Assembly (NCBI GenBank): GCA_019321725.1
Contig: CM033106.1
Span: forward strand, 15,474,551 to 15,538,550
Direction: 5' to 3'
DNA from: Paulownia fortunei
Lineage: Eukaryota; Streptophyta; Magnoliopsida; Lamiales; Paulowniaceae
DNA: 64,000 nt
Below, one piece after another: positions 34,722 to 45,518 of the stretch. Made by a program: the position numbers and the translations under genes. A model generated the notes under the pieces. The model was not told the origin of the DNA and did no database searches. It saw only the letters and a list, made by a program, of their open reading frames with translations. The first letter of the stretch is position 1; each line of letters starts with the position of its first letter.

Positions 34722-35330
34722 TTGTACAAATTTTCTTTGTTTTTCTATTTCTCTTTTCTTGTTCTTTTCAAAATGGGTGACATTTTTCTAACTCTCAAGA
34801 AGCGATTTTCTTTTCTTCCTAAAAATACAATTTTGAAAATTTATAAAATCAGGATTGAAAGATTCAGGATGCTTATGCACAAGGGCATTTCGGAGGACAT
34901 ACGATGGATAATTGAAGCAAAGGTAAGGGCAGGTGAGTTTTCACATGAGTTTCCAGATTTGCTTACTAGATACATGTCTGGTTTTGGTAAAAGCATATAT
35001 TCAAAAAAACGAAGGGCGAAAAAAATAAAAGTTTGTCATATTTGTGCTAGATGGACTTGCAACATAAAGTGTCATTCTTTAGGAATTGTCTCTAAAAATC
35101 AAGAAGATAAACTTAAATTCATTATGGATGGACTGAGTAAGGAGTCTTTAGATCATATTATATTGACTCTTGAGACGCATTCATGTAGATTGGTACAACG
35201 TGCAATTCTTGATTTATGGGATCATTTTCGAAATGAATATGAGCTTTATAGTCTTGGGAATCTGACATTAAAAGACCCTGTTTGCCAGTTTATAAGAAAA
35301 CTAGATAGGAAGCATATCCTCGACCCATAG
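34722..35330 (+). CDS. A1 post-integrase ORF, unrecognised, Cys cluster
   Basis: A 202-codon open frame; the likeliest start is the ATG at 34773 (MGDIFLTLKKRF), since the 17 codons before it are a hydrophobic reading of T-rich DNA, although a signal-like segment cannot be excluded. The protein is basic, with ERFRMLMHKGISEDIRWIIE, a cysteine cluster CHICARWTCNIKC (C-x2-C-x4-C-x3-C) at about 35032-35070, then LGIVSKNQEDKLKFIMDGLS, RAILDLWDHFRNEYELYSLG and a conserved end KLDRKHILDP before TAG. I do not recognise the family. The C-terminal third recurs in A2 on the minus strand (54190-54560), also followed by TAG and by a matching reading beyond it. It lies in the usual place of extra ORFs of Tat/Athila elements. 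A role in RNA or DNA binding is only a guess from the cysteines. Confidence 0.7.
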   Translation: MYKFSLFFYFSFLVLFKMGDIFLTLKKRFSFLPKNTILKIYKIRIERFRMLMHKGISEDIRWIIEAKVRAGEFSHEFPDLLTRYMSGFGKSIYSKKRRAKKIKVCHICARWTCNIKCHSLGIVSKNQEDKLKFIMDGLSKESLDHIILTLETHSCRLVQRAILDLWDHFRNEYELYSLGNLTLKDPVCQFIRKLDRKHILDP

Positions 35331-35562
35331 AGGGCGTTTAAGCCGTTACTGGACGTAAAACCAGAGGAAGATGTGAGCCACAATCACAGCTACATGTACA
35401 TACACGTGTTAGTAGGTAATTTTTAAATTTCGTATGTGTCTTTATTTTCAACATTTTTGACAAAAGAAAAAGACATGCAATAAATGCATTCCCTGTTCAC
35501 ACCTCAATAAATATCACCGTACTCACTCTATTTTTGCACAACTTATTTTCAAAAGAAAAAAA
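35331..35562 (+). promoter_or_regulatory. Conserved spacer between ORF and LOG, TATA-like box
   Basis: Between the post-integrase ORF and LOG both A1 and A2 share blocks: a reading RAxKxLLDVKPEEDVSH beyond the TAG (35331-35385), gcaataaatgcattccct at 35477-35494, and caataaatat at 35505-35514, about 50 bp before the ATG at 35563. The last could be a TATA box for a separate LOG transcript. This is inferred from conservation and position only. Confidence 0.4.
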
Positions 35563-35582
35563 ATGAAAGTTTCTTCAACTCG

Positions 35583-36215
35583 CAATTTAATTCCATTTGT
35601 GTTTTTTGTGGATCCAATCTAGGAAAAAATGGTGAGTTTATAGGGGCAGCCAATAACCTTGGTAGAACTTTAGCAGAAAGAAAAATTCATTTAGTGTATG
35701 GGGGAGGCAGTTTTGGATTAATGGGGAGTGTTGTTATTTCTGCTTATGTAGGAGGTGTGAAAGTTCTGGGAGTTATCCCAAAATCTTTAACTGTATAGAA
35801 TATCACAGGTATGACCATTGGAGATGAGCTAAAAGTGTCACATATTCAGGACAGAATGCCTAATATGTTAAATAATGTGGATGCATTCATCATTCTACTT
35901 GGCGGTTTTGGTACACTGGAGGAATTATTCCAAATTGTTTCTTGGGCACAACTCAACATTCACCAAAAACCTATAGGTATTCTTAATGTTAATGGTTTTT
36001 ATAATGGTTTGCTATCTTTTGTAGATCATGCTGCGAAAAAAGGGTTTATTTCAACTTCTGCGAAAAGAATCATCATTTCTACTCTGACACCTGACCAGCT
36101 GATTGATCAACTTCTAGCATATGTGCCCAAACCTGATTCAGCCTTGGCCAATGTCGATTGGTCCAACAAGAACAATGGTCGAAAATGCAAATTGAATTTA
36201 ACTATCAGTCTGTGA
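35583..36215 (+). pseudogene. LOG-like cytokinin riboside 5'-monophosphate phosphoribohydrolase carried by A1
   Basis: The frame starting at 35583 reads SICVFCGSNLGKNGEF, then RKIHLVYGGGSFGLMGSVV (nucleotide-binding GGGS-GLMG loop), VKVLGVIPKSLTV, a TAG at 35796-35798, then from 35811 TIGDELKVSHIQDRMPNMLN (keeping the catalytic Arg), AFIILLGGFGTLEELFQIVS (family PGGxGTxxE, here LGG), [20 protein letters not shown] and the C-terminal helices to a stop at 36213. This covers nearly a whole plant LOG, about 205-210 codons, with no introns, whereas host LOG genes have several. LOG releases active cytokinin base from its riboside monophosphate. An ATG at 35563 is one base out of frame. Lesions: that frameshift, one nonsense codon (A2 has CAG, Gln) and Pro to Leu. 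It lies well inside A1's LTRs. Confidence 0.93.
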
Positions 36216-37923
36216 TACTTATTGTTAATGATTTTATCTAATAGTATATATTTTTTTTTTTTGTTGTTGTTGTTGTTTCAGCTTTATTAGCCGCATTTCA
36301 GGTAATATCTTTCAAACTCTACTTTCCTATTTTTGACATTGGGGACAATGTCTCGATTAGGTTGGGGGGAGATAATTGATATCATGACTTGTATATTCAA
36401 TGTGTGTTTTTCTAGTATAAAAAATATATATATATATATAAATCAAGCGTGTTTTTTTTATGGGTCCGTTGAAAGCATGAAAAAAAAAGGTGGCTGAGTA
36501 AAGAGTAATTGTAACACTCTTGAGACGCATCCCTATTTTTTTTTTGCATAACATGGCAGGTTTGTAAAGTTTTTAACAAATGTTTGTGAATTATCAAATT
36601 TTTTTTTTGAGTCGTATAGGTACTTCTAACTTCAATGATTAAAATTAAGCATGAATAATATGGTTTGATTGATGATGGGTATTGTTTTGGACTTTGATGT
36701 TATTATTTGGTTAATATATTTTTGCAATAATTATACTCAAATTTTATTTTGCACAAATAGTTATGTTATTTAGTGTGAAGATAATCATGTGAAAATAGAT
36801 AATTCTTATGCCCATGCTCTAATCATCACTTGAATCTTCAATATGTAGGGGTTGAGTATTAGAACTTTCACTTTTGGTCTGTTGAGGCGAACGACTGATA
36901 GTGCACCACTAGAAAAATGATTAAGGCATTAGGCTTTCTAGCACCATTGCCAAATCAGCTTGTTCCCTATATGATGTTTCAAGAAAACATCCTCCTAGTA
37001 AACCACTTTGAGCCTTACAATAAATAAATATTTTTTTTGTAATCATATCTTTTTACCTAGTCTAAATACATTATTATCCAACCCTTGTTCTAAAAATGAT
37101 TGGAGTTTAAGAGATATTCAATTGACGGCTTGAACTTACAAAAGAAATTCAGATTGGAATAGAAGATAAGTGTGGGGGAGTTTCTCTAAAAAGAAAAAAG
37201 TTGCAAAGTGCTACAAGTTGCAACTAAAAATGAGATGTTGCAAGATGAATAAGAGGGGTCCAATTCAATAACAGTAGACTCCAGTGTGAAATTTGTGGAG
37301 TTGGAAAATTCTTTATCGATAAATTTTATGTCTCTAATTCCATGAAGTTTTTAGAACATTTGTTGCATCCTATCCTTTTATTTCTTAGCTATATCACCAC
37401 CCTTTGGCCCCATTACAACCATTGTTGAAGACCTTTTGATTTCGTGTGGTGCCTTCAGTGTAGTGAAGATTTGCACCAAAGGAAGAGCCTATGATGTTTA
37501 ACTTTTCTGTTAGAGATTGGGTGATGGTTTTTGTAAGGTTTTATGAGAATTCACTTATTTGAAACATGCATAGTTTCATCACTATTGACATTAACTGTCC
37601 ACACACACACTTGAGTATGATTATTGTGGAAATGTATTATTTTTTGAATGACTAAGAGTTAAACTCAACACTTGTTTGATTTTATTTCCATATTAATTTG
37701 TTGCTTCATGAGAATAAAAGTTGGAAGATAGTTATTATAGGTGTTTGTAGGTATCACTGCTGGAAACCTTCACGAGACTACAACTCGTCCTCTATGGGCC
37801 ACCTAGGGGTTTAAAAGCTTGTTGCATATGCTAAATGCAATCGTGATTTCCTACGAAAGTGGATTAGTTTATGTTTGTTTTAAACTTGCTCGAGGACAAG
37901 CAAGGGTTAAGTGTGGGGGAATT
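36216..37923 (+). other. A1 3' untranslated region with three polypurine-like tracts
   Basis: No gene is seen. It holds a T-rich (TTG)n run at 36250-36280, an AT dinucleotide run at 36424-36440, and three purine tracts with five or six consecutive G: gttggggggag (36361-36371), aagtgtgggggag (37168-37180) and gtgtgggggaa (37911-37921). Only the last abuts the 3' LTR and is the probable plus-strand primer. The motif ttggggacaatgtctcg at 36338-36355 recurs in element E (51257-51275) and seems common to this group. Confidence 0.7.
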
Positions 37924-39532
37924 TGATAAGTACATATTTTGACATATTTTTATATCAAATCTTTTATACTTTTCTTGCTTTATTCTTGTTAATATTATTG
38001 CTTTATTAATGTTTTGTGTTAGGGAATAAATTGAAGCATGTTTCCAGACTTGTGCAGTTTTTGTAATTTGAGCATAACTTCATGATCAAAAGCTCTATGG
38101 ATCTGAAGCTTATTTCATTTAAAATCCAAGAGATAGAGGTACAACTTTTATGTTGGAGGCTTAACCCAATTCAGTCTTGATGATAGTAGAAAATTCGTCA
38201 AAGTAATTACACAAAATGGATCACCAAAATTCAGATCAGAGTTCAGCCCAATATTGACTTATTTTACCAATTCGGTTATATATCTTGAGCCAAATTTATT
38301 TTGATTTGAAATTAGGATATGTTATATCCAAGAGGTAAATAAACAAGTTTGCTGAAGACAAGATTGTATGAAAATGTGTCGAAATGGTAAAACCATAGGC
38401 TGCAAGTTGCTGCTAATGTTACAAGGCGGCTCTTGGACATGATCGGTAATTTGACCATATCTCTTTAATCCGATCGCCAAATTTGACAAAAGATATATGA
38501 AAATATATCAACGCTGAAATATTTACAATTTTGATTCTTCACGTATCTTCAAAATTGGCTGTATCTGACTGAAAAATATAATTCAATTCAGTGAATGAGA
38601 AATTTATGTAACAACTTACCAACTCTTGGCAACTAGCATACCACTTGATTAACCCCTCCATTATTTGTTTGGCCTCTAGCTTACTCCAAGTACTATAAAT
38701 AGACCATGTATTAAGCTTGTAAGATGAGGGGGGTAGAGGGTTTCTTTAGGCTAAGTTATCTAGTTTGTATGTTTTCTAGTATTGTAAGTTTTCTAGTAGT
38801 AATAAAAATGCATTCTCTAGTTTCTCTTATATTTTTAGTCTTTATTACTTTTATTATGTCTTTCTAAATTTTATTTTGCTGAGGAAAAAGGGTGAATCTC
38901 TTGATGGAGGAAGAGAAATGGTTATAAGGGTAGAAATTATTTAAGTATGTTGTATTATTATTTTCATTTTTGATCTAAACCCTACTTGTTTTGTGGTGAT
39001 TCTTGATTTATGTATCTCCAATGGCACAACAAATACTTGGGTTCATTTAACTTATTGTACGGTTTTACCCTACCGACTGCTAATGTGAAACCTTGATTTG
39101 TTGTTGATGAAGGTGTACATAAATGCTTGATCCCATAAATAAGTGTTGGCGTTAAGAGATAATTTGCAATAGTAAGACAATATCATGATTACCTTATTGC
39201 ATGAGTTACTTGATAATATATTCCCATTAGAATTTTCATTATGTATGGATTCCAATTGTGGCAATTAATAGAGTTAAAAAGAATAAATAACCATTTCTTT
39301 ATCCAAAATTCAAGAGTGGATACCTAATCCTCAGTACTTTTATTAGTTCGATTTTTCTTTAGTTACATCATACATTAATTGTTCATATATTTTGATTCAC
39401 ATAAACTCCATCTTTTTAGAAATATAAACTTGAATTCTTCAAACAACTTCCCTGTGGATTGACCTCGAACTCACGAGAAATTTATTACTTATTACAACCT
39501 GCACTTGGGTTTGCAACCTTAAAGTTGTAGCA
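37924..39532 (+). repeat. A1 3' LTR
   Basis: It runs from TGATAAGTAC to GTTGTAGCA, 1609 bp, colinear with the 5' LTR and ending at the right target duplication. The TATA-like box is at 38693-38703. Confidence 0.93.
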
Positions 39533-39537
39533 AGCAT
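39533..39537. repeat. Target-site duplication of element A1, right
   Basis: agcat is identical to 26219-26223, so A1 is one transposed unit from 26224 to 39532. Confidence 0.92.
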
Positions 39538-41569
39538 CAAGATGTCCTATGACTCAAGGCAACCTAGTGACGAGTCCATCCATGAGCATCTCTATGCTTG
39601 GTACAGATCACAGCTTTCCAATACAAGACCACCATGACTTATGGCCAGTGATCAAGTGCGGTAGAGTCATCATGTCTCTACCTTTGATGGTAGGCATGGA
39701 ACGATAGGTCCTATCCAACTTATTTATTTTTGTTTGAAATTGAATTATAGAAAAAAATTACTTAATTATGTAAATTAAGTGGGGTTTGATTCTCCAAGAC
39801 CTCATCAATTAAATTGCTAAGTGGATTATTTAATGACTATCCCTTTATGTCCATATATTGTAGTTGCAAATGGATTTTCACTTACCTTTCACCTTTGATA
39901 TCCTATTGAAGGTTAACAAGATTCTCCTTCCTAACCTTAGATATAAGGCAGTCTGTAAAATTATAACATATTAATTTTCATTCTTAATTAATAGATTTCT
40001 ATATCAAATCTCATAATACAGGAATTCCTCAAATAAATTGTTTCTGCTGCTGCTCTAAGGCATTTCACAGGTTTGGTTTTACTGAGTATTAAAGCCTCAA
40101 TTTGTTACAATTCAGACATGTAGTCATGAATTCTTTTAAAGTCCTTTTGACTGAAGAATTTGAATCATTTGTTTAGATCCATAAAAATATATCATCATAG
40201 TACTTTTTATAACTAATAATTTTGAATTTTTATTTTTAATTGGTATGATGAATTTATAATTCATGTAATTTTAGAGTCATGAAATTCATAATTCTAAAAC
40301 CTCAAATTCAAAATTTGTATCATTACCGAGCAAAGGTATCATGTATAGATATGTGATATCAATTTCATTTAAATTTTTAAATTTTTGTTGTGTTAGTTTC
40401 TCAGTATATAGGAACGCAACTATGGTCTCAAAGATTAGCTATATATATTCTAATTTGCGAATTTATGCCTGCTATTTTAAATGATAAAACTTGTTGCACA
40501 TTTTTGTTTTGGAATTAAATATGATATTTTTTCATGTGATTTTATATCATTTTATTTACACGACACACACAAAAAAGTATATGGAGATAAACTATTGCTA
40601 CTGCTGTGAGTGTCACGGTGGCATACTGCCATAAGCGGCAACACCCACTAGGTACTGCCTAATACGCGAGCTAGTGCATGTGCATGCATGCCCTGTGCAC
40701 AGTATGCAAGACATGCCACAGGCTATCATCTATGCACGTGCTCAATGGGCTTCTTAGTAGGAAGTAGTGAGCATACGTGCTATCCGCAAAAGTAGTAGGC
40801 AGTGCTACTATGGGCAGCCCCATGATCACCTAAGAAAACCAAGAAAATTGTTTTCTTGGTTAGGGTTTTCACAGGTGCCGGTAGATGGAGGATGCTCGAG
40901 AGCTATATTATGTGTTACCTGGTTGAGATGGCTATGCTAGCCGCACGTAGTGACAAATCATTATTTGGTTTGTATGTACTAGGATATTTATGCAATAATA
41001 AAATTTTAAAAATTATATAACAAATATATGCATATCCTATATGCAATACGACTAATCGTTTGTATTTTAAATTACCTACTTTAATTTAAAATATAAAATG
41101 CAATTTACTTGATTTGCACTTTGGCTGATATAGGGTCTGAAACAGTTCAAATCAATTCAAATCTTCCACTTTGGCATCGTTGTACACCCTATACCACCGC
41201 TAAGATTCATTTTCTTGGTGGCTTCTGTGTTTCTTGGGGTTATCTTTGCTAGGATCCTAGGCGTGTGGCTGATTGCCACCCGTCTGGCCCCTATATAGGC
41301 CATTAACCCAAGTAGGTGGGAATTTACCACCCTCACCCACCTAGCGGCTGTAATGATGACAGTCTGCCGCATGACACTCGCGGGAGTGGGTAGTTTTCAA
41401 TCATTTTTTTTGTGTGCATCGTGTTCATGAAATTAAGCAATTAAAATCACATACAATTTTTTTTAGATTTGATCCCAAAAAAAACATGAAATTAACATAA
41501 ATTAATCACAAGAATTTAGGGATTTATTCACGAAAGATAATTACTAAGCATAACCTAGGCCATGATACC
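39538..41569 (-). other. Copia leader and LTR debris
   Basis: 39538-39890 continues the copia C1 leader and matches 62210-62520 of C4 (shared around gagcatc...gatcac.gctttcc). 40600-40930 is GC-richer leader-like sequence with a perfect hairpin ccaagaaaattgttttcttgg at about 40839-40859. 40965-41160 resembles the start of the copia LTR at 41600-41800, so it is a truncated LTR piece. 41160-41550 is another GC-richer leader. I see no supportable gene. Confidence 0.5.
41553..41569 (-). other. Primer-binding-site-like sequence of a copia element
   Basis: On the minus strand TGGTATCATGGCC, next to LTR-like sequence at 41570, resembles the tRNA-iMet primer site TGGTATCAGAGCC (11 of 13). Confidence 0.5.
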
Positions 41570-42333
41570 ATCATCGGGTTCATAGATTCGAGGATATTTA
41601 CACAGAGGAAATTTTAATTTTAATTAAAAATAGATAAACACATATCCTATATGGAATATTTGATCCCAATAATCAATACAATTGATTAGTTTTCATTTCC
41701 GATTACCCACTTTACTTTAACAACCTAATTATGAATTACCTTAACTGCACTCCTATTGATGTAGGGTATGGAATAATTCAAATTGTTATACCAAAATCGA
41801 TATTGCTAGAGTTCCACACATCACCCCTCTAATGGTATCCACACCTTAGAAATTCCACACACTAACGAATTTATACTAGTAAATTCGTACGCCTATTTTT
41901 CTCTAGAATTTTGTTGGATTTTTAGTTCTCAATTCAATTTGTGAAAGTAGAACTAAACTTACATAAAAAATGTGGTGGAAGAAGAGAACAAGAAAATAAG
42001 AGGGAAAGGGGCAGATTTTTTGGAGCACAAGCGGGCCAAAAATTAGTATTCTAAGAATTCGTAATTTTGGCCATTAAGGGGGAGTGCATTTATACACTCC
42101 TCCAACCCTAATCCCATTAGGTATTTAACTCCTTCATTTCTTATCTAATCCCTTAGTTTTCATCTATGTTTAGAACTCCTTGATTCTATAATCAAGACTC
42201 CTCATGGGCCTCCTACATCCCCATCATGTATTCTTAGACTCTAATCAATTTATGATATCTATTTGATAAGATCACAATTTAACATGTTTCGACACTCTCA
42301 TTAGCACAAAATTATTATGTTTTATCATATAAT
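41570..42333 (-). repeat. Copia LTR fragment
   Basis: Resembles the LTR start at 63001-63700 of C4, for example cctctaatggtatccacacc at 41825 against 63275 and the gtgtatttatacac block at 42090 against 63545. It is cut off at 42333 by LTR G. Confidence 0.6.
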
Positions 42334-43320
42334 TGATAGATTTGTACACTTATCTTTTGACATTTGTGTGTAGGTATACAGTGGGAGAAATGCTAAAAAG
42401 TGTAAAGGAATCAGCACCACAAATCCATGTCGTCGCGCCGCCCAAAACTGCAGCAAATGCGCCCAGGCGCTTTGGTGCCAAATAAAGGAAAAAATCTAAG
42501 TTCATCGCACTGCAGCGCCAAAAAAATAGAGCCTATTCTTAGGCACCCTACAGGGAACCACAATGCCAGTTTCTCGTGCCACAACTCCAGTCACACAATA
42601 GAAAAATTCTCCAGTTACTTTTGTGCCCCAAGTGGCGAAAACATGTGATTTTATTATTTTTCTTATTGCATACACTCTAGATACAACCTATGCACCACAC
42701 TCCAAATAACACACACAATATATACAATATACACACTCATATCACATCATTCATGAACCATTACACACACTATACACCTAACTTATGCACATAAATTCTC
42801 TCCACAAACACACACTCTCTTTCACACTTTCACACACACTCCATTAAAACTCACACACCCATTCATGGAAATTGGGAATTTACTTCAAGAGCATAAGGAT
42901 CTTACCTTAGGCATTGAAGATTCAAGTGAAAAAGTGAAAACTCTTTAGTGGGTTGTAATTTTTTTCCTTATATTCTTCTGAATTTGCTTAGTTTTGAGAA
43001 ATTTTATAAACCCATAATGTTGATGAACATATGGTGCCTTTTTCATTTCAACACGAGATAAACTATTTTTAGTAAAGACTTGGAAGCCTTTTTTATGGAT
43101 TTATAAGTTGATATCTTACTTGTGGTTTGGCTTTTGCTTTATTTGTGTTGAGCATATATTATGTGTTTTTTTTTTTAGGTTTGGCCAACTTCAAACTGAT
43201 CTTTATTGTTGTAATTGAGACCAATGGGTAAGGTTTCAACAAGGCTCATGTAATGTATGTCGTAGACTAGGTCGTTACAAACATATAGGATTTAGTACAA
43301 GCAATAGTCAAAGACATAAA
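42334..43320 (+). mobile_element. LTR G (Tat-type), probably solo or truncated
   Basis: It starts TGATAGATTTG and parallels LTR E (52519-53457): a GC-rich cluster with gcgccnaggcgc-like motifs at 42430-42545, a block rich in cacacac at 42690-42860, and the gtgggttgtaat...gttttgagaaatttt block at 42950-43010. The right end is uncertain; copia LTR begins at 43321. The 73-codon frame at 42427 inside it is not convincing as a gene. Confidence 0.6.
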
Positions 43321-45518
43321 TGTTAGGTTCATGTAAGTGCGTGGTGTGCACAACAGAAATTTAGAAATTTAAAATAAAGCATGCCAAATCAAATAAGACA
43401 TCACCCCTAATTCTATGTGATTATCGATTTTGTATTTTTAGTTGTCTAAACTAGACCAAAAAAGGTTTTCGATTTATACTTTTAAGCACTCTAGTAGTAG
43501 AAGGGGTTGAAGGAATACATTGCTGGCCCGCGTATGGAAATTGGTTCACAGGGATCTAATGTCTCTCCTCTAATGAAGTTCACACTTCGGGCAAGAATAC
43601 TAAATTAGAATCCTGCTAGCAATTCTAACTCTTTTACTAATTTAGTTTTTGCAGTCATTTTATATGAGTATCAATTCTTAAACTAATAGAGGGTAATAAT
43701 AATCAAATACTTTTAATCAACATACGAAACTTTTAATTTAAGGAAGAAGAGAGAAGATGAAGTTTTGAGAGAAAATAATTTCTCCTTTTTTTCTTAAGGT
43801 TGCTAAAATTACAAGAGTCTTACTCTTGCAATTTTTAGCACTGTTCCTTATATGGTGGTGGTTAAAATTCTAAGAGCCCTACTCTTCTAATTTTTTTGCC
43901 CCTTTTATATTAGTTGGAAGGTTTTCGATTAATCTCAAGATCTCCCAAAAATCTATAACTCTATCTCCAAGGGTATCATAAATCTTTTGTATCTTCCAAA
44001 GATATTATGAGATATTTTATCTAATCAAATTAGATAATTCTAAGAATATATTATTCTTAGCCTTCCATCTTCTTCCAAAAACTAGATTAGGCCTCTCCTA
44101 ATAGGCCCCTTTGAATTGGACTTGGACTTATAATTAAATCCAATAATTCATCCAATGAATTGATTAGTCCCAAATTTAATTAATTAATTAGTATTAATTA
44201 ATACTATTCAATTAATTTAATTCCATTAAAGCACCTAATCATATTAGGCCCAATTAGATAATTTAATTAATTAATTGAGTAAATTAATTTATGGCTAACT
44301 TGAATAATTGATCTAATCAATTAATTATTTCACTCCAATTGGGATCTCTATTCTTAATATGTCTGATAAAAAAATTCAATTATTTAATTATATAATTAAT
44401 TCAACTACTTGAATTAAATTAAGCCCCCAAATAATTAACTTCTATTGATTAGTTGGATCCAACTTCTTGGATCAATTTCTAGATTTGCAATGCTCCATTC
44501 CAAATTTTGTGTGACTCTTTAGATTCACAACTAAACTAGTAGTGGGCTTATAATATTTGTAACTTAAGGATAAGAATTATCTCAAATTAATTAATTTGCT
44601 TGGAATTAACTCTTTGATTCCAAGAACCTTACAAGTCAAGAAAAACACCTAGGAAGTATGTCATGACTACCTAGTTTTAGGTAAAATTGCGAGCAAACCT
44701 ATTTTCATTATGAGTACCATACAGTAAGGTCCTTCTGTCAACTAATCTCAAAATTGAGTTTAGGGTATGAATTATATATCGAAATCCTAAATGACTAAAT
44801 AACTATGATTCTATTTCAAATTCCAATTACTTATGATGAATTGATAGAAAATCCCATCAAACATTCATCCTGCCTTGGCCAAGAACTTTTGAGTCTTGAA
44901 CAATGAAAATATACAAAATTCACTTGTTCTACTAGAAAAGTTACAAATCCTTTATCCGCTATTCCTTAACCCATATATGCCAATGCAACATCCAACCTAT
45001 CCCCTCTATAATAGTCAGTTAATTAGAAGATACATCAAAATAGAACACGATGTGAACAAGGCTACCATGGTGCTCTAAGTATAAGGACTTGCCATGTACT
45101 ATCATAACATGGAAATTTTTACTCCGATAGATAATATCTCCAACAAAGAATTTCCAATAGGCTTATTTGATGTACTTGTTCTCTGAGAAGCACCAGCATA
45201 CATGCACTAGCACCACTATGTCGATGCCTATTGTATGTGTGAGTCTTATTGGGCTATTTGATGTTCTATATCAAATGGCCTTTAACCCGTAACTAATTTA
45301 AGACCAAATTCATAAAGGCATATTCCATAATAACCATTACTTGCACAACCATACCCTGTAGCTAAGTTTGGTGTAGGGACTTTAAATGATTCTCATACGT
45401 AATTAAAGATAAAGAGAATGTCTACTTTATTAATTGATTTGAAAAACATTATTTTACAAATATAAGTATACATAAGGCGCCCAATCTAATTGGTGCGCCA
45501 GGCACTACTACTCTAACA
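43321..45518 (-). repeat. Copia C2 3' LTR
   Basis: It runs from TGTTAGGTTC to CTCTAACA, 2198 bp, on the minus strand, with the polypurine tract ccaagtgggagat (minus strand) at 45519-45531. It contains the tccac.ct.gg block, a TAATTA-dense region at 44160-44400, and a block near 44510-44900 shared with C1 and C3 LTRs. No gene. Confidence 0.82.

Larger units (their letters stand above)
26224..39532 (+). mobile_element. Element A1: Tat-like gypsy element carrying a LOG gene
   Basis: This 13.3-kb unit has LTRs of 1610 and 1609 bp, a perfect 5-bp target duplication, a tRNA-Asp-type primer site and three polypurine-like tracts. Coding order is gag, protease, RT, RNase H, integrase, an unrecognised ORF of about 200 codons, and a LOG homologue. 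Additional ORFs after integrase are known in Tat/Athila-type elements, but I know of no description of a LOG cargo. The LTRs differ at 8 of the first ~145 positions, 7 of them transitions, so the insertion is not very recent. A minus-strand copia fragment interrupts integrase. Confidence 0.92.

Noticed and set aside
35583..36215. LOG read as an ordinary host gene near a transposon
   Set aside because: It lies between matched LTRs with a perfect target duplication, has no introns, and recurs in the same order in a second element.
36424..36440. AT dinucleotide run and nearby T/TTG runs
   Set aside because: Simple microsatellites, noted only in the context of the A1 3' region.
40839..40859. Perfect hairpin ccaagaaaa-ttg-ttttcttgg considered as a terminator or small RNA
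   Set aside because: One short stem in AT-rich repeat debris; nothing else supports a function.
41157..41372. 71-codon minus-strand frame in GC-richer DNA
   Set aside because: No domain, and the region looks like copia leader; I could not support a gene.
42427..42648. 73-codon frame in GC-rich stretch
   Set aside because: It lies in LTR G over a repeated gcgcc motif cluster; no homologous reading in LTRs E or F.
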